Shown here in pieces: positions 16,120-26,291 of a stretch of 64,000 nt of DNA. Both the position numbers and the translations under genes were made by a program. The DNA is from Caulobacteraceae bacterium PMMR1 (lineage in GTDB: Bacteria > Pseudomonadota > Alphaproteobacteria > Caulobacterales > Caulobacteraceae): the NCBI GenBank assembly GCA_000733915.1, contig JPOM01000001.1:2544001-2608000 (forward strand), given 5' to 3'. How positions within the stretch are numbered: the stretch's first letter is position 1; each line of letters opens with the position of its first letter. A model generated the notes under the pieces. The model was given only the letters and a program-made list of their open reading frames with translations, did no database searches and was not told where the DNA came from.

Positions 16120-16638
16120 CTAAGCCGCCTGCTTGGCGGCCTTGCGCACGGTCTTGATGGCGCGCTCGCGCTTCAGGCGGGAGAGGTGGTCGATGAACAG
16201 CACGCCCTCCAGGTGATCCATCTCGTGCTGGATGCAGACGGCGAAGAGGCCCTCGGCCTCCTCTTCGATCTCCGCGCCCTGGTAGTTCAGGTAGCGCACC
16301 CTCACCCGGGCGGCGCGCTCCACCTCGTCATAGATCTCCGGCACCGAGAGGCAGCCCTCCTCGTAGGGCACGGTCTCCTCGGAGCGCCACAGGATCTCCG
16401 GGTTGACGAAGTAGCGGGGCTGGGGCGGCTCGCCCTCGCGCGCGAGGTCCATGACGATGACGCGCTTGGGCTCGCCGATCTGGATTGCGGCCAAGCCGAT
16501 CCCGGGCGCCGCGTACATGGTCTCCAGCATATCGTCCATCAGCCGGCGCAGGTCGTCGTCCACCCGCTCCACGGGCAGGGACTTCTGCTTCAGCACGGCC
16601 AGGTCGCTGTCGACCGTCAGGATGGGGCGCACGCTCAT
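16120..16638 (-). CDS. def: Peptide deformylase
   Basis: Iron/zinc hydrolase that removes the N-formyl group from nascent proteins. The protein is 172 residues. All three motifs are present: [13 protein letters not shown] (metal-ligand Cys) and HEMDH (two His ligands and catalytic Glu). I chose the ATG at 16638 because it gives the conserved [16 protein letters not shown]; the longer upstream frame is not conserved. First gene of def-fmt-truA. The basic C-terminal tail [11 protein letters not shown] is common in alphaproteobacterial forms. Confidence 0.97.
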   Translation of the reverse strand: MSVRPILTVDSDLAVLKQKSLPVERVDDDLRRLMDDMLETMYAAPGIGLAAIQIGEPKRVIVMDLAREGEPPQPRYFVNPEILWRSEETVPYEEGCLSVPEIYDEVERAARVRVRYLNYQGAEIEEEAEGLFAVCIQHEMDHLEGVLFIDHLSRLKRERAIKTVRKAAKQAA

Positions 16639-16759
16639 GGGCGATGAGCTAGGGGCCGGATACCCAAGCGTCAAGGTCGGCCTTTCGACGCGCAGGGTTA
16701 ACCCGCCGTTCGCGATTCGGCCGCTTAAACGGAGCCTTGGATCGGCCTTGGAGGAGCGC

Positions 16760-17665
16760 ATGGGTCCGCGCGCCGCGATCGCAGCCGCCGCGCTCGCTCT
16801 CCTGGCCGGCGCGCTCGCGCCCGATGGGGCCCGCGCCGGATCCTGCCCGACCGCCTGCCCGCCGCCGCCGCCCTGCAACTGCGTACCCACGACGCACCAG
16901 GTCCGTATCCCGGGCGTGGAGATCACGCCGCCCTCCATCAATGTGGTCCTCCCGACCGTCAGCGTCTCCGGCGGCGGCTGGAGCGGATCGGGCGCCCAAG
17001 CGGGAGCCGAAGCGACCGCCACGGCCACGGCGAACGCGACGGGCTCGGCCCAGGCGAGCAGCCTTCAGAACCTGGTCGCGACCCAGAACTACGTCGCCTC
17101 GGGCGGCGGAGGCGGCGGCTATGTTGCGGAGTCCGGTCCCGCAACCTCCATCGGCGGCCTGAACGTGGAGACGCCGGCGGAGGCGTTCCGCCAGGTCTGC
17201 CTGGAGCACGCCGTCGCCGTGCGCGCCTACGCCATCCAGGCCCTCTGCCTGGACGACCGGGCGATCCCGCACCCGGCCTCCCAGACCCATCCCGACCGGG
17301 ACGTGGCGGACGGCTTCGAGGGCGAGCTCTTCCGCTGCATCGCCGGGACGCGGCTGCAGTATACGGTCGCAGCCTGGTCGGGGGCGGCGACGTTCGAGGC
17401 GGGGCAAAGCCGCATCTGCCAGAAGGGCGAGGCGCTCTGGCGCTTTGCGGACGGGCGTGTGCAGTGCCGGCCCCAACTGCCGGCGCGCGACTGCAACGAG
17501 CGGAGCCTGCTCCGACGCTATGGCGCGGGGATCAAGGTCGTGCGCGCGCGCACCGCCGGCCAGTGCCTGCGCTTCGGGAGCGAGGCCGTCTCCGCCAGCG
17601 CCGCGCCCGCGTCCGCTCTGCCCGCGCTGCCCGCCCTGTCCATGGACGGCGGCGTCGGCCCCTGA
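16760..17665 (+). CDS. Secreted cysteine-rich protein of unknown function
   Basis: 301-residue protein with a Sec signal peptide (residues 1 to about 27, ending DGARA-GS). A Pro/Cys segment, [13 protein letters not shown], follows and then an Ala/Thr/Gly-rich low-complexity linker ([16 protein letters not shown], about residues 90-105). A cysteine-containing C-terminal domain (about residues 145-285) follows, with about eleven cysteines in the mature protein, suggesting disulfides in the periplasm or outside. The start is the ATG at 16760 with GGAGGAG 4-10 bases upstream. I do not recognise a family. It is divergent from def with a 121-bp gap. Confidence 0.7.
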   Translation: MGPRAAIAAAALALLAGALAPDGARAGSCPTACPPPPPCNCVPTTHQVRIPGVEITPPSINVVLPTVSVSGGGWSGSGAQAGAEATATATANATGSAQASSLQNLVATQNYVASGGGGGGYVAESGPATSIGGLNVETPAEAFRQVCLEHAVAVRAYAIQALCLDDRAIPHPASQTHPDRDVADGFEGELFRCIAGTRLQYTVAAWSGAATFEAGQSRICQKGEALWRFADGRVQCRPQLPARDCNERSLLRRYGAGIKVVRARTAGQCLRFGSEAVSASAAPASALPALPALSMDGGVGP

Positions 17666-17720
17666 TCCGGTCCTGACGCGGCTTGCCAGGCGAACCGGCG
17701 GGCGTTAGCCGCCGCACCCC

Positions 17721-18599
17721 ATGGCCGACGTGCTCTTCCTCAGCCCCGACCCCGACCATCCGGAGTACGGGGCCCGATGGCCGTCCCACTTCGCCCGCTA
17801 CGCCAAGGCCCTCGCCGGGGCGGGGGTGAGCGCGGCCGCGCATCCCTGGACGGCGCCGGCCGAGGTGCGCGCGCGCCTCGTGCTGCCGGTCCTGGCCTGG
17901 GGTTACCACCATGCGGAGGCGGCGTGGCGCGCGGCCGTGCCCCGCTGGGCCGAGGCGGCGCGAGCGGCCGGCGCAGCCTTCGCCAACCCGCCCGAGGCGG
18001 TGCTCTGGAACACCCGCAAGACCTACCTCGCCGAGCTCCAGGCCCGGGGCGTCAGCGTCGCCCCCACGCTCTTCCTGGACGCCGCGGGGCCGGCGGAGGT
18101 GGCGGCGGCCTTCGACCGGCTGGGCGCGCCGGAGATCGTGCTGAAGCCGCAGGTCTCCGGCGGCGGGTTCAGGACGGTCCGGCTGAGGCCCGGCGACCCC
18201 GTCCCGCCGGCGGATCGCCCGCTGATGATCCAGCCCTTCCTGCCGGCGGTGCAGGGCGAGGGGGAGCTGTCGCTGCTCTTCTTCGACGGCGCGCTCAGCC
18301 ATGCCGTCGCCAAGGTGGCGGCGGAGGGGGAGTTCCGCGTTCAGCCCCAGTACGGCGGGCGCTTCGCCCCCTACGATCCCTCGCCCGAGGCGCTCGACCT
18401 CGCCCAGGCCGCCCTGGCCTCGGTTCCTGCAGGGCCGATGCTCTACGCCCGCGTCGATCTCGTTCGCCTGCCGCAGGGACGGCTTGCCCTAATGGAGCTG
18501 GAGATCATCGAGCCGGACCTCTACCTCGAGCACGCGCCCGACGCCCCTGCGGCCTTCGCCCAGGCGGTCCGCCGGGCCCTGGCTCAGGCGCCCGTATAG
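17721..18599 (+). CDS. ATP-grasp domain protein
   Basis: 292-residue protein with the RimK/glutathione-synthetase-like ATP-grasp fold. An N-terminal pre-ATP-grasp region contains NPPEAVLWNTRKTYLAEL. The nucleotide-binding strand IVLKPQVSGGGFRTVRL (about residues 138-154), the linker MIQPFLP and the metal-binding MELEIIEPDLYLEHAP near the C terminus are all visible. It should form an amide or related bond using ATP, but the substrate is not evident. Similar stand-alone proteins are usually annotated as hypothetical or as glutathione-synthetase-like. The 3' end overlaps the convergent nth by 16 bp. Confidence 0.8.
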   Translation: MADVLFLSPDPDHPEYGARWPSHFARYAKALAGAGVSAAAHPWTAPAEVRARLVLPVLAWGYHHAEAAWRAAVPRWAEAARAAGAAFANPPEAVLWNTRKTYLAELQARGVSVAPTLFLDAAGPAEVAAAFDRLGAPEIVLKPQVSGGGFRTVRLRPGDPVPPADRPLMIQPFLPAVQGEGELSLLFFDGALSHAVAKVAAEGEFRVQPQYGGRFAPYDPSPEALDLAQAALASVPAGPMLYARVDLVRLPQGRLALMELEIIEPDLYLEHAPDAPAAFAQAVRRALAQAPV

Positions 18600-19314
18600 A
18601 TCGCCCGCGACGGGCAGAGGTCGGCCACCCGGCACGCCTGACACTTCGGCCGCCGCGCCGCGCAGGTATAGCGGCCGTGCAGGATCAGCCAGTGGTGCGC
18701 GCGCGTGAGGTACTGCGCGGGGACCTTGGTCATCAGGTCGCGCTCCACCCGCTCGGGGGCGCTGGCCTGGGAGAGGTCCAAGCGGTGGCTGACGCGGAAC
18801 ACGTGCGTGTCCACCGCAATGGCCGGCTCCACCCCCAATTCGTTCAGCACCACGCTGGCCGTCTTGCGCCCGACGCCGGGCAGGGCCTGCAGCGCCTCAC
18901 GCTCCAGCGGGACCTCGCCGCCGTGGCGCTCCACCAGGAGACGTGAGAGCGCGATCACGTTCTTGGCCTTGGTGCGGAAGAGGCCGATGGAGGCGATGAA
19001 GGGGATCAGGCCCGCTTCGCCCAGCGCCGCCATCTTTGCGGGCGTGTCGGCGATCTCGAACAGGGCCGCGGTCGCCCGGTTCACGCCCTTGTCCGTCGCC
19101 CGGGCCGACAGCACCACGGCGACCAGGAAGGTGAAGGCGTTGACCGACTGGAGCTCCGCCTTCGGGTGCGGTTCGGCCGCTTCGAAGCGGGCGAAGATCT
19201 CGGCGATGCGCGCCTTCTCCTTGGGGCGCAGGCGAGGCGAGGGGCGGGTCGGTGCGGCGGGAGCGGGGAGCGCATCGGCGGGGGAGACTGGCGAGCGTCG
19301 CGCACGGCGTCCAT
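18584..19314 (-). CDS. nth: Endonuclease III (frameshifted near N terminus)
   Basis: DNA glycosylase/AP lyase for oxidised pyrimidines in base-excision repair. The body is intact: ATDKGVNRAT, helix-hairpin-helix LPGVGRKTASVVLNELG with the catalytic lysine, VDTHVFRVSHRL with the catalytic aspartate, and a C-X6-C-X2-C-X5-C iron-sulfur motif at the C terminus. The family N terminus RPSPRLRPKEKARIAEIFARF reads openly, but that frame has no start codon before a stop at 19316. The ATG at 19314 (MDAVRDARQSP) joins it if one base is added to the G5 run at 19280-19284, so I treat the gene as one with a small indel. Without it, the first usable start is the internal GTG at 19117. Confidence 0.85.
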
Positions 19315-19324
19315 ATCATGCGGC

Positions 19325-19819
19325 ATGAGCGAGGCGGGGCCGGGCGGGCGGCGGCTTTACATGGACGCGACGGTGAGGGCCAACCGCGCCCTGTCGCGCA
19401 AGGGGCTCTATGTCCTGCTGGGCGTGGTCGCGGCCATGAACCTGATTCAGGTGGGCGTCCTGCTGGCCATCGGGGCGTGGCCGGTGCCGTTCTTCGTGGG
19501 GCTCGACCTCGTGGGCCTGCTGGTCGCCTTCGCCGTCTCGAACCGGCGCAGCGAGCGGTGCGAGCGGGTGCAGGTCTGCGCCGACGAGGTGCGGGTCGCC
19601 TACGAGGACCGGCGCGTGAGTCGCACGGTGTGGACCTCGCCCACCGCCTTCACCCGCGTCGATCTGGAGCGGCCGACCGAGCACGAGGCCCGGGTGCGCC
19701 TGCGCCTGCGGGACCAGGCGATCAGCCTTGGCCGCAGCCTCAGCCCCGCCGAGCGCGCGGAGTTCGGTCGGGCGTTGCAGAGCGCCATCGCCTCGGCCCG
19801 CGCCGAGCGCTGGAGCTGA
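19325..19819 (+). CDS. DUF2244 family membrane protein
   Basis: 164-residue integral membrane protein of the DUF2244 family. It has the conserved opening RLYMDATVRANRALSRKG, two membrane helices (about residues 33-75), and a cytosolic C-terminal domain with WTSPTAFTRVDLERP and ISLGRSLSPAERAEFGRAL. Function unknown. The start at 19325 is only 10 bp from the divergent nth start, so the alternative ATG at 19361 (MDATVRA), the family's common N terminus, may be used. An intrinsic terminator follows at 19902. Confidence 0.85.
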   Translation: MSEAGPGGRRLYMDATVRANRALSRKGLYVLLGVVAAMNLIQVGVLLAIGAWPVPFFVGLDLVGLLVAFAVSNRRSERCERVQVCADEVRVAYEDRRVSRTVWTSPTAFTRVDLERPTEHEARVRLRLRDQAISLGRSLSPAERAEFGRALQSAIASARAERWS

Positions 19820-19901
19820 CCCTGCGCGTCGCCCCTTTCCGCGGGGCGCAAGAGCGGCTATGTAAGCGGCTACATCGTCCGAATGCGTCCCTGACGCTTC
19901 G

Positions 19902-19931
19902 AGCGGCGGCCGAAAGGCCCGCCGCTTTTTT
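19902..19931 (+). terminator. Rho-independent terminator or attenuator before rimP
   Basis: The sequence agcggcggcc-gaaa-ggcccgccgct forms a GC stem with a GAAA tetraloop and one bulge, followed directly by six T. It is the strongest intrinsic terminator in the window. It ends 18 bases before the rimP start, so it either ends the DUF2244 transcript or acts as a leader attenuator for rimP-nusA-ylxR-infB. Confidence 0.8.
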
Positions 19932-19949
19932 GTTGGAGTAACGGCGCCC

Positions 19950-20507
19950 GTGCGCGGCAAGACGGCCGAAGACCGACAGCTGCTCGACCTGATCGACCCC
20001 ATCGCGGAGGCGCAGGGCCTGCGGGTCGTGCGCGTGCGCCTGATGGGCGGGAGCCAGCGGCGCACCCTGCAGGTCATGGCCGAGCGCGCCGAGGACGGGG
20101 AGATGAGCGTGGACGACTGCGCCCGCCTTTCCCGCGCCATCTCCGAGGTGTTCGACGCCGCCGACCCGATCAGCGGCGAGTATGTGCTGGAGGTGTCTTC
20201 CCCCGGCATCGACCGGCCGCTGACCCGCATCGAGGACTTCGAGGCCTTCGAGGGCTACGAGGCCAAGCTGGAGCTCGACCGGCTGGCGGAGGGGCGCAAG
20301 CGCTTCCGCGGGGTGCTGGCCGGGGTCGAGGGCGACCTCGTCGGCATCGACCTGGAGGGCGAGGCCGAGACGGCGATGATCCCCTTCGCCTGGATCGTCG
20401 ACGCCAAGCTGGTGCTCAACGACGCCCTGATGAAACGCGGCGCCGAAGCGCGCGCCGCCCGCCTGGCCGAAGAGCCCGGCGACCTGCAAGACATGGAAGA
20501 GGAGTAG
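19950..20507 (+). CDS. rimP: Ribosome maturation factor RimP
   Basis: 30S subunit assembly factor, 185 residues. It has the typical [19 protein letters not shown], the [20 protein letters not shown] motif and a C-terminal Sm-like domain. The start is GTG at 19950, since GGAG lies at 19935-19938 and no ATG gives the conserved N terminus. First gene of rimP-nusA-ylxR-infB, 5 bp before nusA. Its leader carries a strong terminator-like hairpin. The C terminus is acidic (DLQDMEEE). Confidence 0.95.
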   Translation: MRGKTAEDRQLLDLIDPIAEAQGLRVVRVRLMGGSQRRTLQVMAERAEDGEMSVDDCARLSRAISEVFDAADPISGEYVLEVSSPGIDRPLTRIEDFEAFEGYEAKLELDRLAEGRKRFRGVLAGVEGDLVGIDLEGEAETAMIPFAWIVDAKLVLNDALMKRGAEARAARLAEEPGDLQDMEEE

Positions 20508-20512
20508 GCCCC

Positions 20513-22198
20513 ATGGCCGTCGGCATTTCCGCCAACCGGCAAGAGCTTCTCGCGATGGCCGACGCCGTCGCCCGCGAGAAGGGCATCGAACGCGAAGTCG
20601 TGATCGCCTCCATCGAGGAGGCGATGCAGAAGGCCGCGCGCACGCGCTACGGCTCCGAGCACGACATTCGCGTCCACATGGACCCCAAGACGGGCGAGAC
20701 CACGATCACCCGCGTGGTCACCATCGTCCCCGACGACGAAGAGCTGGTCGAGGGCGAGGAGGCGGGCAAGATGCGCCTGTCGGACGCCAAGTTCCGCTAC
20801 CCCGACGCCGAGGTGGGCAAGGTCTATACCGAGATCCTGCCGCCCTTCGAGTTCGGCCGCGTCCAGACCCAGATGGCCCGCCAGGTGGTGACGGGGAAGG
20901 TCCGCGAGGCCGAGCGCGAACGCCAGTACGAGGAGTACAAGGACCGGGTCGGCGACATCGTCAACGGCGTCGTGAAGCGGGTCGAGTACGGTAACACCAT
21001 CGTGGACCTCGGCCGCGGCGAGGGCGTCATGCGGCGCGACCAGTCGATCCCGCGCGAGACCTTCCAGATCGGCGACCGCATCCGCTGCTACATCTACGAC
21101 GTGCGCCCCGAGGCGAAGGGGCCGCAGATCATGCTGTCCAGGGCGCACCCGGGCTTCATGGCCAAGCTGTTCGCCCAGGAGGTGCCCGAGGTCTACGACG
21201 GCGTCATCGAGATCCGCGCCTGCGCCCGCGATCCGGGCAGCCGCGCCAAGATGGCGGTCGTCTCCAACGACAGCTCCATCGACCCGGTCGGGGCCTGCGT
21301 CGGCATGCGCGGCTCGCGCGTGCAGGCGGTGGTGGCGGAGCTGCAGGGCGAGAAGATCGACATCATCCAGTGGTCGCCCGACGAGCCGACCTTTATCGTC
21401 AACGCCCTGGCGCCCGCCGAGGTCAGCAAGGTCGTGCTGGACGAGGACGAAGGCCGCCTCGAGGTCGTGGTGCCCGACGAACAGCTGTCGCTGGCCATCG
21501 GCCGCCGCGGCCAGAACGTGCGCCTCGCCTCCCAGCTGACGGGCTGGCAGATCGACATCATCACCGAGTCCCAGGACTCCGAGCGCCGGCAGCGCGAGTT
21601 CGCCGAGCGCACCCAGCTCTTCCAGGAGGCGCTGGACGTCGACGAGGTCATCGCCCAACTGCTGGTCACCGAGGGCTTCGCGACGGTCGAGGACGTCGCC
21701 TTCGTGGAGCCCTACGAAATCTCCGAGATCGAGGGCTTCGACGAGGACACCGCCGAGGAGCTGCAGGCCCGCGCCCGCGAGCACCTGGAGCGCGAGGCGG
21801 CCGAGCTGGACCAGAAGCGCCGCGACCTCGGCGTGGAGGACGGCGTGCTGGCCGTGGAGGGCGTGACCCTGCCCATGGCCGTGGCGCTGGGCGAGGCCGG
21901 CGTGAAGACCGTGGAGGACCTGGCCGACCTCTCCACCGACGAGGTGCGGGGCGGCTGGGAGCAGCGCGGCGCGGAACGCGTGCGCGTGCCGGGCGCCCTG
22001 GAGAGCTTCAACCTCAGCCAGGAGGATGCGGAGCTCCTGATCCTGCGGGCGCGGGTCGCCGCGGGCTGGATCGACGAATCCGACCTGCCCCAGCGCGAGG
22101 CGCCCGAGGAAGAGGTCTACGATCCGGAGAGCGCCGAGCACGTCTTCGGCGGCGAGCACGCCGGGCCCGGGGCTCCGGTCGCGACGGAGGAGGCCTGA
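20513..22198 (+). CDS. nusA: Transcription termination/antitermination factor NusA
   Basis: RNA polymerase-associated elongation factor, 561 residues. The N-terminal domain (residues 1-125) binds polymerase. An S1 domain is near [20 protein letters not shown], then come KH1/KH2 domains with [26 protein letters not shown] and [20 protein letters not shown]-terminal acidic repeats hold helix-hairpin-helix-like segments ([36 protein letters not shown]). It starts 5 bp after rimP. Its last bases carry the GGAGGAGG ribosome site of the next gene, and it shares a frame with ylxR, separated only by TGA. Confidence 0.97.
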   Translation: MAVGISANRQELLAMADAVAREKGIEREVVIASIEEAMQKAARTRYGSEHDIRVHMDPKTGETTITRVVTIVPDDEELVEGEEAGKMRLSDAKFRYPDAEVGKVYTEILPPFEFGRVQTQMARQVVTGKVREAERERQYEEYKDRVGDIVNGVVKRVEYGNTIVDLGRGEGVMRRDQSIPRETFQIGDRIRCYIYDVRPEAKGPQIMLSRAHPGFMAKLFAQEVPEVYDGVIEIRACARDPGSRAKMAVVSNDSSIDPVGACVGMRGSRVQAVVAELQGEKIDIIQWSPDEPTFIVNALAPAEVSKVVLDEDEGRLEVVVPDEQLSLAIGRRGQNVRLASQLTGWQIDIITESQDSERRQREFAERTQLFQEALDVDEVIAQLLVTEGFATVEDVAFVEPYEISEIEGFDEDTAEELQARAREHLEREAAELDQKRRDLGVEDGVLAVEGVTLPMAVALGEAGVKTVEDLADLSTDEVRGGWEQRGAERVRVPGALESFNLSQEDAELLILRARVAAGWIDESDLPQREAPEEEVYDPESAEHVFGGEHAGPGAPVATEEA

Positions 22199-22201
22199 GC
22201 C

Positions 22202-22915
22202 ATCCCCTCCCCGCCCGCCACGCCGCCGACGCCTGACGCCGAGGCCGCGCCGCGCACCCTCGCCCAGCAGGCGCGGGAGCGGCGCGACATCGTCTCGGGC
22301 CAGGTCATGGCGGAGGCGCGCCTGATCCGCTTCGTAGCCGCGCCGGACGGGACGGTGGCGCCCGACCTCGGACGCAAGCTGCCCGGCCGCGGGCTCTGGG
22401 TGGCGTGCTCGCGCGCTTCGATCGAGGCCGCGGTCAAGCGCCAGGCCTTCTCCCGCGCGGCCAAGACCAAGCTTGTCGCCAGCGCGGACCTGCCGGACCT
22501 CGTGGAGTCCATGCTGGCCCGCCGGTGCCTGGACCGCTTGGGCCTTGCGCGCCGGGCCGGAGCCCTTACCTCAGGCTTCGAGAGCGTCCGGGCGGCCCTG
22601 GCTTCGGGCAAGACCGCCTGGTGGATCGAGGCGCACGACGGGGCCTCCGACGGCCGGCGCAAGCTGGCCCAGGCGGTTCGCGCGCTGCCCCGCCCGCCCC
22701 GCCTCTGCGCGATGTTCTCAAGCGATGAATTGGGTTTGGCCCTGGGCCTGCCCCATGTGATACACTTGGGTCTCCTTGCAGGGCGATGGGCCGGGCGCTT
22801 CACCGAAGAGGTCGAGCGGCTCTCCGGCTTTCGCCCTTTCCTTCCGGAGCGTTGGGGCGGGGAAGCCTTTCTGCGGGGCGCGGACGAAGGTCCTTCGCCT
22901 TGCGTCGATATTTGA
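22202..22915 (+). CDS. ylxR: YlxR (DUF448)/L7Ae RNA-binding protein with apparent AUC start
   Basis: Two-domain nucleic-acid-binding protein of the nusA operon. The YlxR domain (RERRDIVSGQVMAEARLIRF then PDLGRKLPGRGLWV) is followed by an L7Ae-like domain (LGLARRAGALTSGFESVRAAL, about residues 115-200). The YlxR signature begins upstream of the first ATG (22307), so that ATG cannot be the true start. Between the nusA stop (22196-22198) and 22307 the frame has no ATG, GTG or TTG. AUC at 22202 lies 8 bases after a perfect GGAGGAGG (22186-22193), so I place the start there, giving 237 residues. A base error (ATG read as ATC) is the main alternative. Confidence 0.8.
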   Translation: MPSPPATPPTPDAEAAPRTLAQQARERRDIVSGQVMAEARLIRFVAAPDGTVAPDLGRKLPGRGLWVACSRASIEAAVKRQAFSRAAKTKLVASADLPDLVESMLARRCLDRLGLARRAGALTSGFESVRAALASGKTAWWIEAHDGASDGRRKLAQAVRALPRPPRLCAMFSSDELGLALGLPHVIHLGLLAGRWAGRFTEEVERLSGFRPFLPERWGGEAFLRGADEGPSPCVDI

Positions 22916-22959
22916 GTAAAGCCCGCGCCAATCCTGACGGGGCTCCAGAAACGGGTCGA

Positions 22960-25900
22960 ATGAGCGACACGAACGACAACGACGGCCGCGGACACGCCGG
23001 GGGCGCGCCTTCCACGGGACAGGCGGGCCAGGGCGCAGGGCCCGGGCCCCGGCGGGCGGCGGCCGCGCGCCCCTGACGCTGAAGCCCCGCGCGACGGGGT
23101 CGGTGCCGACCGGCACGGTGCGCCAGCAGTTCAGCCACGGTCGCTCCAAGGCCGTCGTGGTGGAGACCAAGCGGCGCACGCCCGCCCAGGGCCATGCCCC
23201 GGCTGCGGCCGCGCGGCCGCAGCCGGTGGGGCCGACACCCGAGCGCGTCCCCGCCGCGCAGGCGCCCCGTGCGCCGGCTTCGACGCCCGCCGCGGCGAGC
23301 GGGACGGCCAATCTGAACCTCTCCCGGGGCGAGCTGGAGAAGCGGCAGCGCGCGCTGGAGGCCGCGCGTCAGGCCGAAGAGCGCCGCGCCGCGGAGGACG
23401 CCCGCCGCGAGGCCGAGGCCCGGCGCCAGGCGGAGGCCCGCGCCGCCGAAGAGGCCGCCCGTCGCGCCGCCGAAGCGCCCGCGGCTGCGACGCCGTCCCC
23501 GGCTTCGGCCGCGCAGGCGCCCACCGAACCCGTCAAGGCGGCCGTGGCGACTCACGACGCACCGGCTCCGGCCGCGCCAGCGCCCGCCGCCCCGGCCGAG
23601 ACCGCCGCCCCTGAGCGCCTCGCCCCCGAGCGCCCTGTCCCTGAGCGCCCCGCCGCGGCGGCCGCGTCGCCGTCTGCGCCGCGTCCCGCTGCGGCTGCGG
23701 TCCCGCCCCAGCCCCGCGCTTGGGAGCGTCTGGGCCAGACCACGCCCCGCGAACGGCCCGAGCGTCGCGAGACGCTGCAGGCGCCGCGCGAGCAACGCCC
23801 CTCCGCCCCCCGCGAGGGCGGTTACGCCGCCCGTCCGCAGGGCGGCGCCTCGGCTGGCTACGGCGAGCGCGGGCCCCGGCCGCAGGGTGAGCGCCCGGGC
23901 TACGGCGCAGGCGCCGGCGGCGGCTTTGGCGCGCGCGGCCCCCGTCCCGAAGGCGGCGCCGGCTACGGCGAGCGGCCTCAAGGCGGCGGGTTCCGGGGCG
24001 ACCGCGGCCCTCGGCCCCAGGGCGAGCGGCCGCCCCGTGACGGCGCGGCCCCGGCCGGCGCCGGCACCGTCCGCTACTCCGCCCTCGCGCCCCGGCCGGC
24101 GGCCCGCGCGGCCCCGGCGGCCCGCGTCCCGCAGGCGTCGGCGGCCTTCGCGGCGCGCCCCCGCCGTCGGCCCCCGAAATCTCCAAGACCGCCCGCACCG
24201 CGCCCCGCGCGCCGGCGAGCGGCGCCCCGCAGGGCTCGACGATGACGACGGCGCGCGCCGCCGCGGCGCCGCCGCCCCGGCCAAGGCCGTCTCCCGCACC
24301 CGCGGCGAGCCCAGCCGCCGCCAGGGCCGCCTGACCATCCAGGCGCTCGCCGGCGACGAGGAGTCCGCCGAGCGCATGCGCTCCCTCGCCTCGGTGCGCC
24401 GGGCCCGCGAGCGCGAGCGCGAGAAGCGTCGCGGCGGCGGGGGGCGGAATCGCCCCGCGTGGTGCGCGACGTGGTCATCCCCGACGTCATCACCGTACAG
24501 GACCTCGCCCAGCGGATGGCCGTGCGCGGCGTGGACGTGATCAAGTTCCTGATGCGCCAGGGCACCATGGTGCGCATCACCGACGTGCTCGACGCCGACA
24601 CCGCGGAGCTGATCGCCACCGAGTTCGGCCACCAGGTGAAGCGCGTCTCGGAGTCCGACGTGGAGGAGGGCTTCCTGGCCGCCGCCGATGCGGAGGAGGA
24701 CACCGTGCCCCGCCCGCCGGTCGTGGCGGTGATGGGCCACGTCGACCACGGCAAGACGAGCCTGCTCGACGCGCTCCGCTCCACCCATGTCGCGCGTGGC
24801 GAAACCGGCGGCATCACCCAGCACATCGGCGCCTATCAGGTGACGACGGAGGAGGGCGAGCGCGTCACCTTCCTCGACACCCCCGGTCACGCCGCCTTCT
24901 CGGCCATGCGGGCGCGGGGCGCTCACGTCACCGACATCGTGGTGCTGGTCGTGGCCGCCGACGATGGCGTCATGCCCCAGACGGTGGAGGCCATCAGCCA
25001 CGCCAAGGCGGCCGACGCGCCCCTGATCGTGGCGGTGAACAAGATCGACAAGCCCGAGGCCGACGCGCAGCGGGTCGTCAACGAACTGCTGCAGCACGAG
25101 GTCGTGGTCGAAAGCCTCGGCGGCGAGACCCAGATCGTCGAGGTCTCGGCCACCCAGAAGATCGGCCTTGAGGACCTGCTCGAGGCGATCCTGCTGCAGG
25201 CCGAGGTCATGGACCTGCGCGCCAATCCCGATCGCTCGGCGGAGGGCGTGGTCATCGAGGCCAAGCTCGACAAGGGCCGGGGTCCGGTGGCCACGATCCT
25301 GGTCAAGCGCGGCACCCTGAAGCGCGGCGATATCGTCGTGGCCGGTTCAGCCTGGGGCCGGGTGCGCGCCCTGGTCAACGACCGCGGCGAGCAGGTGCTG
25401 CAGGCCGGCCCCTCCGAGCCCGTCGAGGTGCTGGGTCTGGACCATCCGCCCTCGCCAGGCGAGGCTCTGGCCGTGGTCGAGGACGAGGCGCGCGCGCGCG
25501 AGCTCACCGAGTACCGCGAGCGGGTCCGTCGCGAGAAGGCGGCCGTGCCCGTGGGCGGCGGCGCCTCCCTCGCCGACATGATGGCCAAGCTCCAAAACAA
25601 GAAGGTGTCGGAGCTGCCCCTGGTCATCAAGGGGGACGTGCAGGGCTCGACCGAAGCGATCGTGTCCTCGCTGGAGAAGCTCGGCACCGACGAGGTCCGT
25701 GCGCGCATCCTGCACTCCGGCGTAGGCGCGATCACGGAAAGCGACGTGCTGCTGGCCAAGGGCTCGGGCGCGCCGATCATCGGCTTCAACGTGCGGGCCT
25801 CGGCCCAGGCGCGCCAGCTGGCCGAGCGCGAAGGCGTGGAGATCCGCTACTATTCGATCATCTACGACCTGATCGACGACCTAAAGGGCGTGATGTCGGG

Positions 25901-26222
25901 CCTGCTCGCGCCGACCCTGCGCGAGACCTTCCTGGGCAACGCCCAAGTGCTGGAGGTCTTCGATATCACCAAGGTCGGCAAGGTTGCGGGCTGCCGCGTC
26001 ACCGAGGGCGTAGTCCGCCGCGGCGCCAAGGTGCGCATCATCCGCGACAACGTGGTCATCCAGGAGATGGGCACGCTGCAGACCCTGAAGCGCTTCAAGG
26101 AGGACGTGGCCGAGGTGAACAACGGCATGGAATGCGGCATGAACTTCGGCAGCTTCCAGGACATCAAGGTCGGCGACTACATCGAATGCTTCAACGTCGA
26201 GAGCGTAGCCCGCTCGCTGTAG
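22960..26222 (+). CDS. infB: Translation initiation factor IF-2 (four frameshifts)
   Basis: GTPase that places initiator tRNA on the 30S subunit. The conserved part is intact from about 24459: G domain with [16 protein letters not shown] (G1), the [12 protein letters not shown] switch, DTPGHAAF (G3) and NKIDKPEA (G4), then domains II-IV to [17 protein letters not shown]. Upstream, the start [11 protein letters not shown] (22960), the IF2 motif [23 protein letters not shown], an Ala/Glu/Arg coiled region and a Gly/Arg repeat region lie in successive frames. Shifts fall near 23041-23060, 24089-24105, 24222-24236 and the G6 run 24439-24444. Each is fixed by one added base. The gene is essential, so sequence error is most likely. 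Confidence 0.92.
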
Positions 26223-26244
26223 CGGGACGGTTCTTCAGGGCAGG

Positions 26245-26268
26245 GCGTGCGGGGGAGCTTCCGCACGC
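26245..26268 (+). terminator. Hairpin downstream of infB
   Basis: An 8-bp perfect stem, gcgtgcgg/ccgcacgc, with loop gggagctt starts 22 bases after the infB stop. It is followed by tcgtct only, so it is a weak intrinsic terminator or an RNA 3'-end stabiliser. Confidence 0.4.
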
Positions 26269-26291
26269 TCGTCTGGGCGAAAGCGCAGCCG

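Noticed and set aside
20255-22159. 634-residue open frame on the minus strand opposite nusA and rimP
   Set aside because: It mirrors the codons of clear nusA/rimP sequence; in GC-rich DNA long antisense frames arise from third-position bias, and it shows no protein family features.
22307-22915. ylxR starting at the ATG 22307
   Set aside because: Conserved YlxR sequence (RERRDIVSGQV) lies upstream of this ATG in the same open frame, so a protein from here would lack part of the domain.
22800-25097. 765-residue minus-strand open frame opposite infB
   Set aside because: Arg/Gly-rich shadow of the low-complexity infB 5' half; no motif and no ribosome site.
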